From contig NZ_VDDA01000014.1 of the NCBI RefSeq assembly GCF_006151805.1, positions 103,284 through 167,283 on the forward strand: DNA of 64,000 nucleotides. The letters are read 5' to 3'. This document shows positions 7,420 to 16,242 of the stretch, piece after piece. The notes under the pieces were generated by a model. That model saw only the letters and a program-made list of their open reading frames with translations. It did no database searches and was not told the DNA's origin. The stretch is from Methylobacterium terricola. GTDB taxonomy: Bacteria; Pseudomonadota; Alphaproteobacteria; Rhizobiales; Beijerinckiaceae. A program made the position numbers and the translations under genes. Numbering within the stretch: the stretch's first letter is position 1; each line of letters starts with the position of its first letter.

Positions 7420-10116
7420 TCACGCCTGCACGGCCTCACCCGCCGCCTCGCCAGCCGCCAGCTCCTCCCGCAGATACGGCGCCGTGCGGCTGTCCGGGGC
7501 CGCCGCGACCGCCTCCGGCCGGCCGGCGGCGACGACGCGGCCGCCGAGGGCGCCGGCGCCCGGGCCCATGTCGATGACGTGGTCGGCGCCCGCCACCACC
7601 CGCATGTCGTGCTCGACCATCACGACGGTGTTGCCGGCATCGACGAGGCCGTTGAGCTGGAGCATCAGCCGGTCCACGTCGGTCGGGTGCAGGCCCGTCG
7701 TCGGCTCGTCGAGGACATAGAGCGTGCCGCCGCGCTGGCCCCGCTGCAATTCGGTGGCGAGCTTGATGCGCTGGGCCTCGCCGCCGGAGAGCTCGGTCGC
7801 CGGCTGGCCCAGCCGCAGGTAGCCGAGGCCGAGATCGCGCAGCAGGGCGAGCGGCCGCAGCACCGTCGGCTCGTCGGCGAAGGCCGCGCAGGCGCGCTCG
7901 ACGGTGAGCCCGAGCACGTCGGCGATGCTCATGCCGTTCCAGGTGACCTCCAGGGTCTCGGGCGCGTAGCGGGCGCCGTGGCAGGTCGGGCAGGGGGCAT
8001 AGACGCTCGGCATGAACAGCAGCTCGACGCTGACGAAGCCCTCGCCCTCGCAGACCGGGCAGCGGCCCTTGGCGACGTTGAACGAGAAGCGGCCGGCATC
8101 GTAGCGGCGCCGCCGTGCCTCGGGCGTGGCGGCGAACAGCTTGCGGACGGCGTCGAACAGGCCGGTATAGGTCGCGAGGTTCGAGCGCGGCGTGCGCCCG
8201 ATCGGCTTCTGGTCGACCTTCACCAGCCGCCGGACCGCCTCCATGCCGCCGGCGATGCGCCCTTGCGTGGGCCCGAGCGCCTCGTCGAGCGGATCCTCGG
8301 GCTCGTCGTCGGACTCGCCCGGCTGCCCGAGGCGCTCGCCGACGAGGTCGAGCAGCGCCTGGCTGACGAGGCTCGACTTGCCGGAGCCCGAGATGCCGGT
8401 GACGGCGGTGAGGCAGCCGAGCGGGAAGGCGGCCGCGACGCCGCGCAGGGTGTTGCGGACGATGCCCTCCAGGCGCAGCCACCCCGCGGGCTCGCGCCGC
8501 CTGGCTTCCGGCGGTGCGGCGAGGCCGAACAGGTGCAGGCGGGTGCGCGACGCCTCGACCTCCCGCAGGCCCTCCGGCGGCCCGCTATAGAGGATCGTGC
8601 CGCCGTGCTCGCCCGCCGCGGGGCCGACATCGACGAGCCAGTCGGCCCGGCGCATCGTCCCGAGATCGTGCTCGACGACGAAGAGCGAGTTGCCCGCGGC
8701 GAGCAGCCCGGCGAGCGCGTCGTGCATCGCGTCGCCGTCGGCGGGATGCAGGCCCGCCGTCGGCTCGTCGAGCACGTAGACGACGCCGAAGAGCTGCGAG
8801 CGCAGCTGGGTGGCGAGGCGCAGGCGCTGCAGCTCGCCCGAGGACAGGGTCGTGGTGACGCGATCGAGCGAGAGGTAGCCGAGGCCGAGATCGTTCAGCG
8901 TCCCGATCCGGTCGACGAGGTCGGCGGCGAGGCGCTGGGCGGCGAGGCGCTTCTCGATCGAGAGGTTCGGCGTCGCCCGCGTGTCGGGCGCGGCCGCATG
9001 GGCCGAGCCGCCGGCGGCGGCGCGGGCGGCCCGGTCGCGCCGGCCCGCCTCGCGGTCGAGGGTGCCGGTGTCCGTGCCGTCCTCGGCGAGCCTGTCCTCG
9101 GCCGCCGGCGCCAAGGCCTCGGCGAGGTCGCAGAGCGGCATCCGCGACATCTCCCCGATATCGAGCCCCGCGAAGGTGACGGAGAGCGCTTCCGGCTTCA
9201 GGCGCTTGCCGTGGCAGGCCGGGCACTCCTCGCTCACGAGGTAGCTCGCGGCGCGCCGCCGCATCAGCGCGCTCTGCGAATTGGTGAAGGCGTGCATCAC
9301 GTGGCGGCGGGCGCTGGTGAAGGTCCCCCTGTAGCTCGGCTCCAGGCCGCGCTTGCGGGCGAGGCGCGTCTGTTCCGGCGACAGCCCGGCATAGACCGGC
9401 TCCTGCGGCTGCTCGTCGGTGAACAGGATCCAGTCGCGCAAAGCCGGCGGCAGATCCCGCCAGGGTTTGTCGACATCGACGCCGCGGCTCACCAGGATGT
9501 CGCGCAGGTTCTGCCCGCCCCAGGCCTGCGGCCAGGCCGCGACGGCGCGCTCGCGGATCGTCAGCGAGGGGTCGGGCACCATCGAGGCCTCGGTGGCGCG
9601 GTAGACCCGGCCGAGGCCGCCGCAGGTCGGGCAGGCGCCCTGGGGCGTGTTGGGCGAGAAATCCTCGGCAAACAGCATCGGCTGGCCCGGCGGATAGGTG
9701 CCGGCGCGCGAGTACATCATCCGCACCAGGCTCGACAGGGTGGTGACGCTGCCGACCGAGGAGCGGGCGCTCGGGGTGCCGCGCTGCTGCTGGAGGGCGA
9801 CCGCCGGGGGCAGGCCCTCGATGGCGTCGACATCCGGCACGCCGACCTGATCGATCATCCGCCGCGCGTAGGGCGCGACCGATTCGAAGTAGCGGCGCTG
9901 CGCCTCCGCGTAGAGGGTGCCGAAGGCGAGCGACGACTTGCCGGAGCCCGAGACGCCGGTGAACACCACGAGGGCGTCGCGGGGCATCTCCACGTCCACG
10001 TCGCGCAGGTTGTGCTCCCGCGCGCCCCTGACCGTGACGAAGCCCGCCCGCCCCGCCCCCGCCCGGGCGATCCTCACCCCGTCCCTCGCCGCGTCCTCGC
10101 GCTTCGCCTGATCCAT
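7420..10116 (-). CDS. Class II UvrA-like ABC ATPase lacking the UvrB-binding domain
   Basis: This is a tandem ABC-ATPase related to the excinuclease subunit UvrA, 898 residues, cytoplasmic and DNA-binding in the family. Walker A motifs are GVSGSGKSS (residues 54-62) and GISGSGKSSL (near 572). Signatures are LSSGELQRLRL and LSGGEAQRIKL, each followed by LDEPT. Zinc-type cysteine pairs are CPTC, CPAC, CPVC and CPTC. Between MMYSRAG and FSPNTPQGACPTC there are only about ten residues, where canonical UvrA has more than 100 that bind UvrB. This marks it as a UvrA2-type paralogue, a group linked to DNA-damage or DNA-binding-drug tolerance. The start at 10116 has GAGAAGG seven bases upstream; an in-frame ATG 29 codons earlier lacks conserved sequence. 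Confidence 0.9.
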   Translation of the reverse strand: MDQAKREDAARDGVRIARAGAGRAGFVTVRGAREHNLRDVDVEMPRDALVVFTGVSGSGKSSLAFGTLYAEAQRRYFESVAPYARRMIDQVGVPDVDAIEGLPPAVALQQQRGTPSARSSVGSVTTLSSLVRMMYSRAGTYPPGQPMLFAEDFSPNTPQGACPTCGGLGRVYRATEASMVPDPSLTIRERAVAAWPQAWGGQNLRDILVSRGVDVDKPWRDLPPALRDWILFTDEQPQEPVYAGLSPEQTRLARKRGLEPSYRGTFTSARRHVMHAFTNSQSALMRRRAASYLVSEECPACHGKRLKPEALSVTFAGLDIGEMSRMPLCDLAEALAPAAEDRLAEDGTDTGTLDREAGRRDRAARAAAGGSAHAAAPDTRATPNLSIEKRLAAQRLAADLVDRIGTLNDLGLGYLSLDRVTTTLSSGELQRLRLATQLRSQLFGVVYVLDEPTAGLHPADGDAMHDALAGLLAAGNSLFVVEHDLGTMRRADWLVDVGPAAGEHGGTILYSGPPEGLREVEASRTRLHLFGLAAPPEARRREPAGWLRLEGIVRNTLRGVAAAFPLGCLTAVTGISGSGKSSLVSQALLDLVGERLGQPGESDDEPEDPLDEALGPTQGRIAGGMEAVRRLVKVDQKPIGRTPRSNLATYTGLFDAVRKLFAATPEARRRRYDAGRFSFNVAKGRCPVCEGEGFVSVELLFMPSVYAPCPTCHGARYAPETLEVTWNGMSIADVLGLTVERACAAFADEPTVLRPLALLRDLGLGYLRLGQPATELSGGEAQRIKLATELQRGQRGGTLYVLDEPTTGLHPTDVDRLMLQLNGLVDAGNTVVMVEHDMRVVAGADHVIDMGPGAGALGGRVVAAGRPEAVAAAPDSRTAPYLREELAAGEAAGEAVQA

Positions 10117-10199
10117 GGGGTACCTTCTCGCGGAACGTCCGTGTCCCGGCTGGTTGAAACAAGGGGGAACGAGGCCGTCGACCGCCGGCTCCAGTGGGC

Positions 10200-10780
10200 T
10201 CACCCCTTAGGAGCCGCCCGCAGCGTCTTCCACGGCACGTGCCGGATCGTCGCGAACTGCAATCCGAGGAATCCGATCGTCGCCTGCCGGGCGATCCGCA
10301 GCTCCCGCGGCGCGCCCGCCCCGCTGTCATAAAGCAGGGTGCAGGACTTGCCGGACGGGTCGAGCCGGGTTTCCGACCACATCAGGACGAGCCCGGGACG
10401 TGGGCCACCGCATACCCGCCGATCTCGAGGGCGCGGGCGGGATCGCTCGACCGGGTCTTGGTCTCGCGCGGCTCCTCCAACTCGACGTCGCCGTGGCCGG
10501 CGGCGCGGTTGCGGGTCGTCGTGCCGGGGCGGTGCAGGCCGAGATCGAGGGTGAAGCGGCGCGGGCCGCGCAAGGGGACGAGGGCGATCAGGCGCCGGGC
10601 CCCCTCGGCCGGGAAGGTCGGCTCGTCGGCGACGAGCCGGTCCAGGATCGCGTTGGCCTCGAGGCGGTCGGCGAGGCACAGGGCGGGAGGCTGCGCAGCA
10701 GGCGTCGAGGGGGGGCATCGCGGCGGTCGCTCCGGCGGCTCGGGATCCCGCACAGAGGCGACGAGAGCCGGGATGCGCAA
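10200..10780 (-). pseudogene. Hypothetical gene apparently split by a frameshift
   Basis: Two minus-strand frames each look coding. The first (10382-10780) contains LADRLEANAILDRLVADEPT and GPRRFTLDLGLHRPG, and ends AVAHVPGSS. The second continues from 10382 down to 10200 with MWSETRLDPSGKSCTLLYD and RQATIGFLGLQFATIRHVP. The join is TGATG, so a coupled pair of small genes is also possible. The protein sense appears to run through without a break, which favours a single roughly 190-residue protein with a frameshift near 10385. I do not recognise the family. The remaining 250 bases up to 11031 hold no convincing gene, only the leader of the next one. Confidence 0.35.
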
Positions 10781-11031
10781 GCCCCCTCGTGCGCGAGTGC
10801 AGGACCCGAGGATCGGTCAGGCTCCGGGCAAGGGCGCGGACCCGCGGCCGGACCGATCAAGCCGATGGATCCGTGCACCGCAACGATCGTCCGGCCGGCG
10901 GCGGGATCGAACGGGGTTGTCAGGCCGGTGGTCTCCGTGCGGCTCTCGGGCCGAGCGAGGATCGATCCTGGCTCGGGCGGCGCGCCGCCGCGATCGTGGG
11001 ATGCCAGGGGATGGGACGAAGGGAACCGACC

Positions 11032-12009
11032 ATGAGAGTCTTGCTGACGCACACGCCGCGCGCCCGCGACCAGTATTACGGCCCGCGGGCGCTCGCCGCC
11101 CTGCGCGGCCTCGCCGAGGTGGTCCTTCACGAGGGCGACGCACCGCTCGACGCCGCCGCCCTCGTGGCGGCGGCGGCCGAAACCGACCTCGTCGTCGCCG
11201 ACCGGGCCACCGCCGGCCCGGCCGAGATCTTCCCGGCCCTGCCGCATGTGCGGGCGTTCCTGCGCTGCGCGGTCGACATCCGCACCATCGATGTCGCCGC
11301 CGCGAGCCGGGCCGGCGTGCTGGTGACGCAGGCGGCCCCCGGCTTCGTCACGGCGGTCACCGAGCTGGCTCTGGGCTTCATGATCGACCTGGCGCGCGGG
11401 ATCTCGCGGGCGACCCGCGATTACCAGGCGGGCCGCGCGCCGGAGGTGCGGATGGGGCGGCAATTGTCCGGCAGCCGCCTCGGGATCATCGGCTACGGCG
11501 CGATCGGCCGGAACCTCGCGGGTCTCGCGCTCCCCCTCGGCCTGGAGGTGCTGGTCAGCGATCCTCACGTCACCGTCACGGATCCGGCGATCCGGCAGGT
11601 CGGGTTCGAGGCGCTGATGGCCGAGTCCGACTTCGTCGTCTGCCTCGCGGTGGCGACCGAGGCGACCGAGAACCTGATCGACGCGGCGGCGTTGCGGCGG
11701 ATGCGGCGCGACGCGGTGTTCATCAACCTGTCCCGCGGCAACCTCGTCGACGAGGCGGCCCTCGCGGCGGCACTGATCGAGGGCCGGATCGCCGGCGCCG
11801 CGATGGATGTCGGCCGCGCCCCCGACCAGATGCCCTCGCCCGACCTCGCCCGCCTGCCGACCGTGATCGCCACCCCGCATGTCGGCGGCCTCACGCCGCC
11901 GGCGATCGAGGCGCAGGCCTTCGACACGGTCGAGCAGGTGCGGGCGATCCTGGCGGGGGAGGTGCCGAAGGGAGCGGTCAACCCGGAGAGCTGGACGCGG
12001 CGGCCGTGA
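11032..12009 (+). CDS. D-2-hydroxyacid dehydrogenase-like protein with altered catalytic motif
   Basis: This NAD(P)-dependent oxidoreductase of the 2-hydroxyacid dehydrogenase family has 325 residues. The Rossmann motif GIIGYGAIGRNLAG is near residue 150, the substrate/cofactor arginine segment is INLSRGNLVDEAAL, and the catalytic His segment is ATPHVGGLTPPA. Where most members have DVFxxEP, supplying the catalytic Glu, this protein reads DVGRAPDQMP, so the usual Glu is absent. The reaction may therefore differ from simple hydroxyacid oxidation. The ATG at 11032 has AAGGGA upstream. The frame is open earlier, but that part is low-complexity and non-conserved. It probably belongs with the dehydratase and FAD oxidase that follow on the same strand. 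Confidence 0.85.
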   Translation: MRVLLTHTPRARDQYYGPRALAALRGLAEVVLHEGDAPLDAAALVAAAAETDLVVADRATAGPAEIFPALPHVRAFLRCAVDIRTIDVAAASRAGVLVTQAAPGFVTAVTELALGFMIDLARGISRATRDYQAGRAPEVRMGRQLSGSRLGIIGYGAIGRNLAGLALPLGLEVLVSDPHVTVTDPAIRQVGFEALMAESDFVVCLAVATEATENLIDAAALRRMRRDAVFINLSRGNLVDEAALAAALIEGRIAGAAMDVGRAPDQMPSPDLARLPTVIATPHVGGLTPPAIEAQAFDTVEQVRAILAGEVPKGAVNPESWTRRP

Positions 12010-12135
12010 GGGGGCGGGGACGAGGCCAGGACGTCCGGATGCCGGGACGCTCTCTCCCACCCACGACCTCAGGATGAGGTCGCGAACGGGGCAGGGTGCG
12101 TTGATGCATCGACTGTGAATGCCGGTCGATCATGG

Positions 12136-12154
12136 ACAGATCGATTTGATCTGT
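12136..12154. promoter_or_regulatory. Perfect dyad upstream of the IlvD/Edd gene, likely operator
   Basis: ACAGATC and GATCTGT are separated by GATTT, a perfect 7-bp-arm palindrome 126 bases before the dehydratase start, in an AT-richer stretch that also holds TTTACAGTGTTTCACAAT. This size and symmetry fit a dimeric repressor such as a GntR-type protein. No regulator gene is adjacent, so the binding protein is unknown. Confidence 0.45.
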
Positions 12155-12279
12155 AGGGCTATTTACAGTGTTTCACAATCGATCGAATCGCGCGCGTTGC
12201 GGCCCGGTCGGGGGCTTTCATTGACAACCCCCCACCCGCCCTTAGAACCGGACCAAATGCCGGGGGGACGGAGCACGCC

Positions 12280-13992
12280 ATGAGCGACGAGCAGGGCAAG
12301 GGTCTGCGCAAGGGACTCACGAGCTACGGGGATGCGGGCTTCTCGCTGTTCCTGCGCAAGGCCTTCATCAAGGCGGCGGGCTATTCCGACGATGCCCTCG
12401 ACCGGCCGATCGTCGGCATCACCAACACCGCCTCCGACTACAATCCCTGCCACGGCAATGCCGCGCAGCTGATCGAGGCGGCCAAGCGCGGGGTGATGCT
12501 GGCCGGCGCGATGCCGATGGTCTTCCCGACGATCTCGATCCACGAAAGCTTCGCCCACCCGACCTCGATGTACCTGCGCAACCTGATGGCGATGGACACC
12601 GAGGAGATGATCCGCGCCCAGCCGATGGACGCGGTGATCGTGATCGGCGGCTGCGACAAGACCCTGCCGGCCCAGGTGATGGCCGCGGCCTCCGTCGACC
12701 TGCCGACCGTGGTGATCCCGGTCGGGCCGATGGTGGTCGGCCACCATCGCGGCGAGGTGCTCGGCGCCTGCACCGATTGCCGCCGCCTCTGGGGGGCGCA
12801 CCGGGCCGGCGAGATCGACGAGCAGGAGATCGAGATCGTCAACGGGCGCCTCGCGCCCTCCGTCGGCACCTGCATGGTGATGGGCACCGCCTCGACCATG
12901 GCCTGCATGATCGAGGCGATGGGCCTCGCCCTGCCGATGGCCGGCACGATTCCGGCGCCCCACGCCGAGCGCATCCGCCTCGCCGAGGCGAGCGGCGCCT
13001 GCGCCGCCGCGATGGCGAAGACCGGCGGGCCGCGCCCGAGCCAGATCATGACCAAGGCCTCGATCCGCAACGCGCAGGTCGTGATGCAGGCGATCGGCGG
13101 CTCGACCAACGGGGTGATCCACCTCACCGCCATGGCCAACCGCGCCGGCATCGACCTCGACCTCGCGAGCCTCGACGCGATCGGCCGCGAGGTGCCGGTG
13201 CTGGTCGATCTCAAGCCCTCGGGCGACCATTACATGGAGCATTTCCACCATGCCGGCGGCGTGCCGAAGCTCCTTTCCGAACTCGGCGACCTGATCGACC
13301 TCGACGCCCCGACCATCACCGGCCAGACCCTGCGCGATGTCGTGGCCAAGGCCGAGGACGTGCCGGGCCAGACCGTGATCCGTTCGCCGGCCCATCCCAT
13401 CAAGCCGATCGGCGCCATGGCGGTGCTCACCGGCAACCTCGCGCCCCGCGGCGCGCTCATCAAGCATTCGGCGGCGACGCCCCGGCTCCTCCAGCACGAG
13501 GGGCGGGCCCTGGTGTTCGAATCGATCCCCGACATGGCGGCGCGGATCGACGACCCCGACCTCGACGTGACCGCCGACGACGTGCTGGTCCTGCGCAATG
13601 CCGGGCCGAAGGGGGCGCCCGGCATGCCGGAGGCCGGCTACCTGCCGATTCCGAAGAAGCTCGCCCGCCAGGGCGTCAAGGACATGGTGCGGATCTCGGA
13701 TGCCCGGATGAGCGGCACCGCCTTCGGCACCATCGTGCTGCACGTCACGCCGGAATCGGCGGTCGGCGGGCCGCTGGCGCTGGTGCGCACCGGCGACCGC
13801 ATCCGCCTCGACGTGGAGGGGAGGCGCATCGACCTCCTGGTCGACGAGGCCGAGCTCGCCGCCCGGGCCGCCGCCCTCGCGGCCCCGGTCCGGCCCGACT
13901 GGGCCTCCCGCGGCTATGCCCGCCTGTTCCACGACACCGTGACCCAGGCCGACGAGGGCTGCGACTTCGACTTCATGCGCCGGGAGGGTTGA
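12280..13992 (+). CDS. IlvD/Edd-family dehydratase (sugar-acid dehydratase type)
   Basis: This cytoplasmic iron-sulfur dehydratase removes water from a vicinal diol acid to give a 2-keto-3-deoxy acid. It has 570 residues. The three cluster-ligand cysteines are visible in ASDYNPCHGN (near residue 52), IGGCDKTLPA (near 126) and VGTCMVMGTASTMACM (near 200). Length and motifs fit the branch containing arabonate, xylonate and gluconate dehydratases as well as dihydroxy-acid dehydratases; the neighbourhood, which has no ilvC or ilvB, favours a sugar acid. Upstream is a strong dyad at 12136-12154. Downstream, an FAD oxidase starts 65 bases later on the same strand. Confidence 0.9.
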   Translation: MSDEQGKGLRKGLTSYGDAGFSLFLRKAFIKAAGYSDDALDRPIVGITNTASDYNPCHGNAAQLIEAAKRGVMLAGAMPMVFPTISIHESFAHPTSMYLRNLMAMDTEEMIRAQPMDAVIVIGGCDKTLPAQVMAAASVDLPTVVIPVGPMVVGHHRGEVLGACTDCRRLWGAHRAGEIDEQEIEIVNGRLAPSVGTCMVMGTASTMACMIEAMGLALPMAGTIPAPHAERIRLAEASGACAAAMAKTGGPRPSQIMTKASIRNAQVVMQAIGGSTNGVIHLTAMANRAGIDLDLASLDAIGREVPVLVDLKPSGDHYMEHFHHAGGVPKLLSELGDLIDLDAPTITGQTLRDVVAKAEDVPGQTVIRSPAHPIKPIGAMAVLTGNLAPRGALIKHSAATPRLLQHEGRALVFESIPDMAARIDDPDLDVTADDVLVLRNAGPKGAPGMPEAGYLPIPKKLARQGVKDMVRISDARMSGTAFGTIVLHVTPESAVGGPLALVRTGDRIRLDVEGRRIDLLVDEAELAARAAALAAPVRPDWASRGYARLFHDTVTQADEGCDFDFMRREG

Positions 13993-14057
13993 ACCCCCGG
14001 CCGCGGCCGGGCGACAGTGGCGCGTCGTTCGAATCCGCGAATCCCGGGGCAAGATCC

Positions 14058-15290
14058 TTGCGCAGCGCGATCGTTCTGGGCGCCGGCATGGCCGGGCTCG
14101 GCACCGCCCTCCACCTGCAGCAGCGCGGCTGGTCGGTGGTGCTCGTCGACCGGGGCGAGCCGGGGCGCGAGACGAGCTTCGGCAATGCCGGCATCCTCCA
14201 GGCCGAGGCGGTCGAGCCCTACGCGATGCCGCGGGACCGGGCGAGCCTGTGGGCGATCGCCCGGGGCCGCAGCAACGACGTCCATTACGAGGCGCGGTAT
14301 CTCCCCCATCACCTCGGCGCGCTCGCGCGCTACTGGTGGCACTCGGCCCCGCGCCGCCACGCGGCGGCGTCGCGGGCCTACGCGACCCTGATCGCGCAGG
14401 CGATCCCCGAGCACGCCGCCCTGATCGCGGCGGCGGGTGCCGGCGACCTCGTCCGCCGGGGCGGCTTTCGCGTCCTCTACCGCGAGCGGCGCGCCCTGGA
14501 GGCGGCGGCGGCCGAGGCCGAGCGGCTGCGGGCGGCTTACGGCGTGCGGGCGCGGATCCTGACGCCTGCGGAGCTTTCCGCCGCGGAGCCGGCCTTGAGA
14601 CGGGCAGGGGAGGGGGCGGTCCACTGGGAGGAGCCGTGGTCGGTCCGCGATCCCGGCGCGCTCGCCGCGGCCTACGCGGCGTTGTTCGCCAGGCAGGGCG
14701 GCGTGATCGCCCGGGGCGAGGCCGACAGCCTGGCGCCGAGCCCGCGGGGCTGGCGCGTGCGGACCGCCGACGGCCCGGTCGAGGCCGCGGCCGCGGTGGT
14801 CGCGCTGGGGCCGTGGTCGCCGGATGTGCTGCGCCGGTTCGGCTACCGCATCGCGATGGTGCGCAAGCGCGGCTATCACCGCCACTGGCGCAGCGCCCGG
14901 ACGCTGGAGCTGCCGCTGTTCGACGCGCAGCACGGCACCGTCCTGGCGCCGATGGCGGCGGGCCTGCGCCTCACCACCGGCGCCGAGCTGGCCGGTCCGG
15001 AGGCGGCGACCGAGCCGGTCCAGCTCGCCCGTGCCGAGGCCGCCGCCCGCGACCTCCTCGATCTCGACGGCCCGCGCGAGAACGCGCCGTGGTCCGGCAC
15101 CCGTCCCTGCCTGCCCGGCATGCTGCCGATGATCGGCGCGGCGCCGCGCCATCCGGGCTTGTGGTTCCATTTCGGCCACGGCCACCAGGGCTTCACCCTC
15201 GGGCCGACGACCGGGCGCCTGCTGGCCGAGATCATGTCGGGCGAGACGCCGCTGGTGCCGGCGGCGCCGTTCCGCCCGGGCCGGCACTGA
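14058..15290 (+). CDS. FAD-dependent oxidoreductase of the DadA (D-amino-acid dehydrogenase) family
   Basis: This flavoprotein oxidase or dehydrogenase has 410 residues. The dinucleotide-binding motif is at the very N-terminus: SAIVLGAGMAGLGTALHLQQ, followed by the acidic VLVDRGEPG. The C-terminal FAD-contacting part reads GLWFHFGHGHQGFTLGP. I place the start at TTG 14058 (MRSAIVLGAG), because the motif must be close to the start and the upstream frame overlaps the dehydratase gene. GGGGCAAG precedes it as a weak ribosome site. Members oxidise D-amino acids, glycine or similar amines to keto acids. It is probably the third enzyme of the 11.0-15.3 kb cluster, though the substrate is unknown. 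The 296 bases that follow hold no clear gene. Confidence 0.85.
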   Translation: MRSAIVLGAGMAGLGTALHLQQRGWSVVLVDRGEPGRETSFGNAGILQAEAVEPYAMPRDRASLWAIARGRSNDVHYEARYLPHHLGALARYWWHSAPRRHAAASRAYATLIAQAIPEHAALIAAAGAGDLVRRGGFRVLYRERRALEAAAAEAERLRAAYGVRARILTPAELSAAEPALRRAGEGAVHWEEPWSVRDPGALAAAYAALFARQGGVIARGEADSLAPSPRGWRVRTADGPVEAAAAVVALGPWSPDVLRRFGYRIAMVRKRGYHRHWRSARTLELPLFDAQHGTVLAPMAAGLRLTTGAELAGPEAATEPVQLARAEAAARDLLDLDGPRENAPWSGTRPCLPGMLPMIGAAPRHPGLWFHFGHGHQGFTLGPTTGRLLAEIMSGETPLVPAAPFRPGRH

Positions 15291-15586
15291 GGGGGCGCTA
15301 CGGGGGCCCGTCGTCCGCCTCGGGCGGGACGCGGCACCGTGACGGCGCGAGGAGGGAGGCGGACCCTCGGCGGAAGCGGCGGTGGGTTCCGGGTCGATTC
15401 GGCGACGGTGCCGGTGCTCCACAGCAAGCGGCCGCGCCACTCGCCCGGCGCCTCCGCGCCATCGGGGTCGGACCGGCGAGGCCCGAATCGGGGGATCCCG
15501 CGCATCGACATCGCCCCCGCCCCCTTGCCGGAGATTAGCCGGCTTCCAGATCACCGCAGATCACCACGCGGATGGGTCGGACCGAC

Positions 15587-16231
15587 ATGCTGGGCTGGTT
15601 CCGGGCGCTGATGCCCAGGGAGGACCGCTTCTTCGACCTGTTCGAGCGGCATGCCCGCACGCTGGTCGCGGGCGCCGAGGCGCTGGAGGAGCTGCTCAAG
15701 GGCGGCGGGGACGTGCCGCGCTGGTGCGGCCGCATCGCCGAGCGCGAGCAGGAGGCCGACGACATCGCCCGCGAGGTGCTGGAGGCGGTGCGCCGCAGCT
15801 TCATCACGCCGTTCGACCGCGGCGACATCAAGGACCTGATCCAGTCGATGGACGACGCCATCGACCAGATGAACCGCACCGCCAAGACCATCACGCTGTT
15901 CGAGGTGACGAGCTTCGATCCGGTCATGCGCGAGATGGGCGGCACGGTGCTGGAGGCCGCCCGGCTCACCGCCGAGGCGGTGCCGCTCCTCAGCGCCATC
16001 GGCAAGCACTCGACCCGCCTGTCCGAACTGACCGAGCGGGTGATCCAGGTCGAGGGACGCTCCGACGCCCTGCACGAGCAGGGCCTCAAGGCGCTCTATC
16101 ACGGGAGCGGCCGCAGCGACCCGATGGCCTATATCGTCGGCAGCGAGATCCTCGGCCATCTCGAGGACGTGGTCGACCGCTTCGAGGACGTCGCCAACGA
16201 GATCAGCGCCATCGTGATCGAGAACGTGTAG
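15587..16231 (+). CDS. DUF47 / PhoU-like phosphate transport regulator
   Basis: This all-helical PhoU-like protein of the DUF47 family typically sits beside Pit transporters and is thought to control their activity. It has 214 residues from ATG 15587 (MLGWFRALMPREDRFFDLFE); an alternative ATG at 15572 adds five residues. Recognisable parts are RHARTLVAGAEALEELL, EREQEADDIAREVLEAVRRSF and PFDRGDIKDLIQSMDDAID, the acidic metal-binding helices of the family. The stop is 11 bases before the pitA start, so both are co-transcribed. The combination means regulated low-affinity phosphate uptake; the regulatory direction is not shown by sequence. Confidence 0.9.
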   Translation: MLGWFRALMPREDRFFDLFERHARTLVAGAEALEELLKGGGDVPRWCGRIAEREQEADDIAREVLEAVRRSFITPFDRGDIKDLIQSMDDAIDQMNRTAKTITLFEVTSFDPVMREMGGTVLEAARLTAEAVPLLSAIGKHSTRLSELTERVIQVEGRSDALHEQGLKALYHGSGRSDPMAYIVGSEILGHLEDVVDRFEDVANEISAIVIENV

Positions 16232-16242
16232 GAGCATCGACC

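Noticed and set aside
7240..10332. 1030-codon open frame on the plus strand
   Set aside because: It is antisense to the class II uvrA gene, whose ATPase and zinc motifs are unambiguous.
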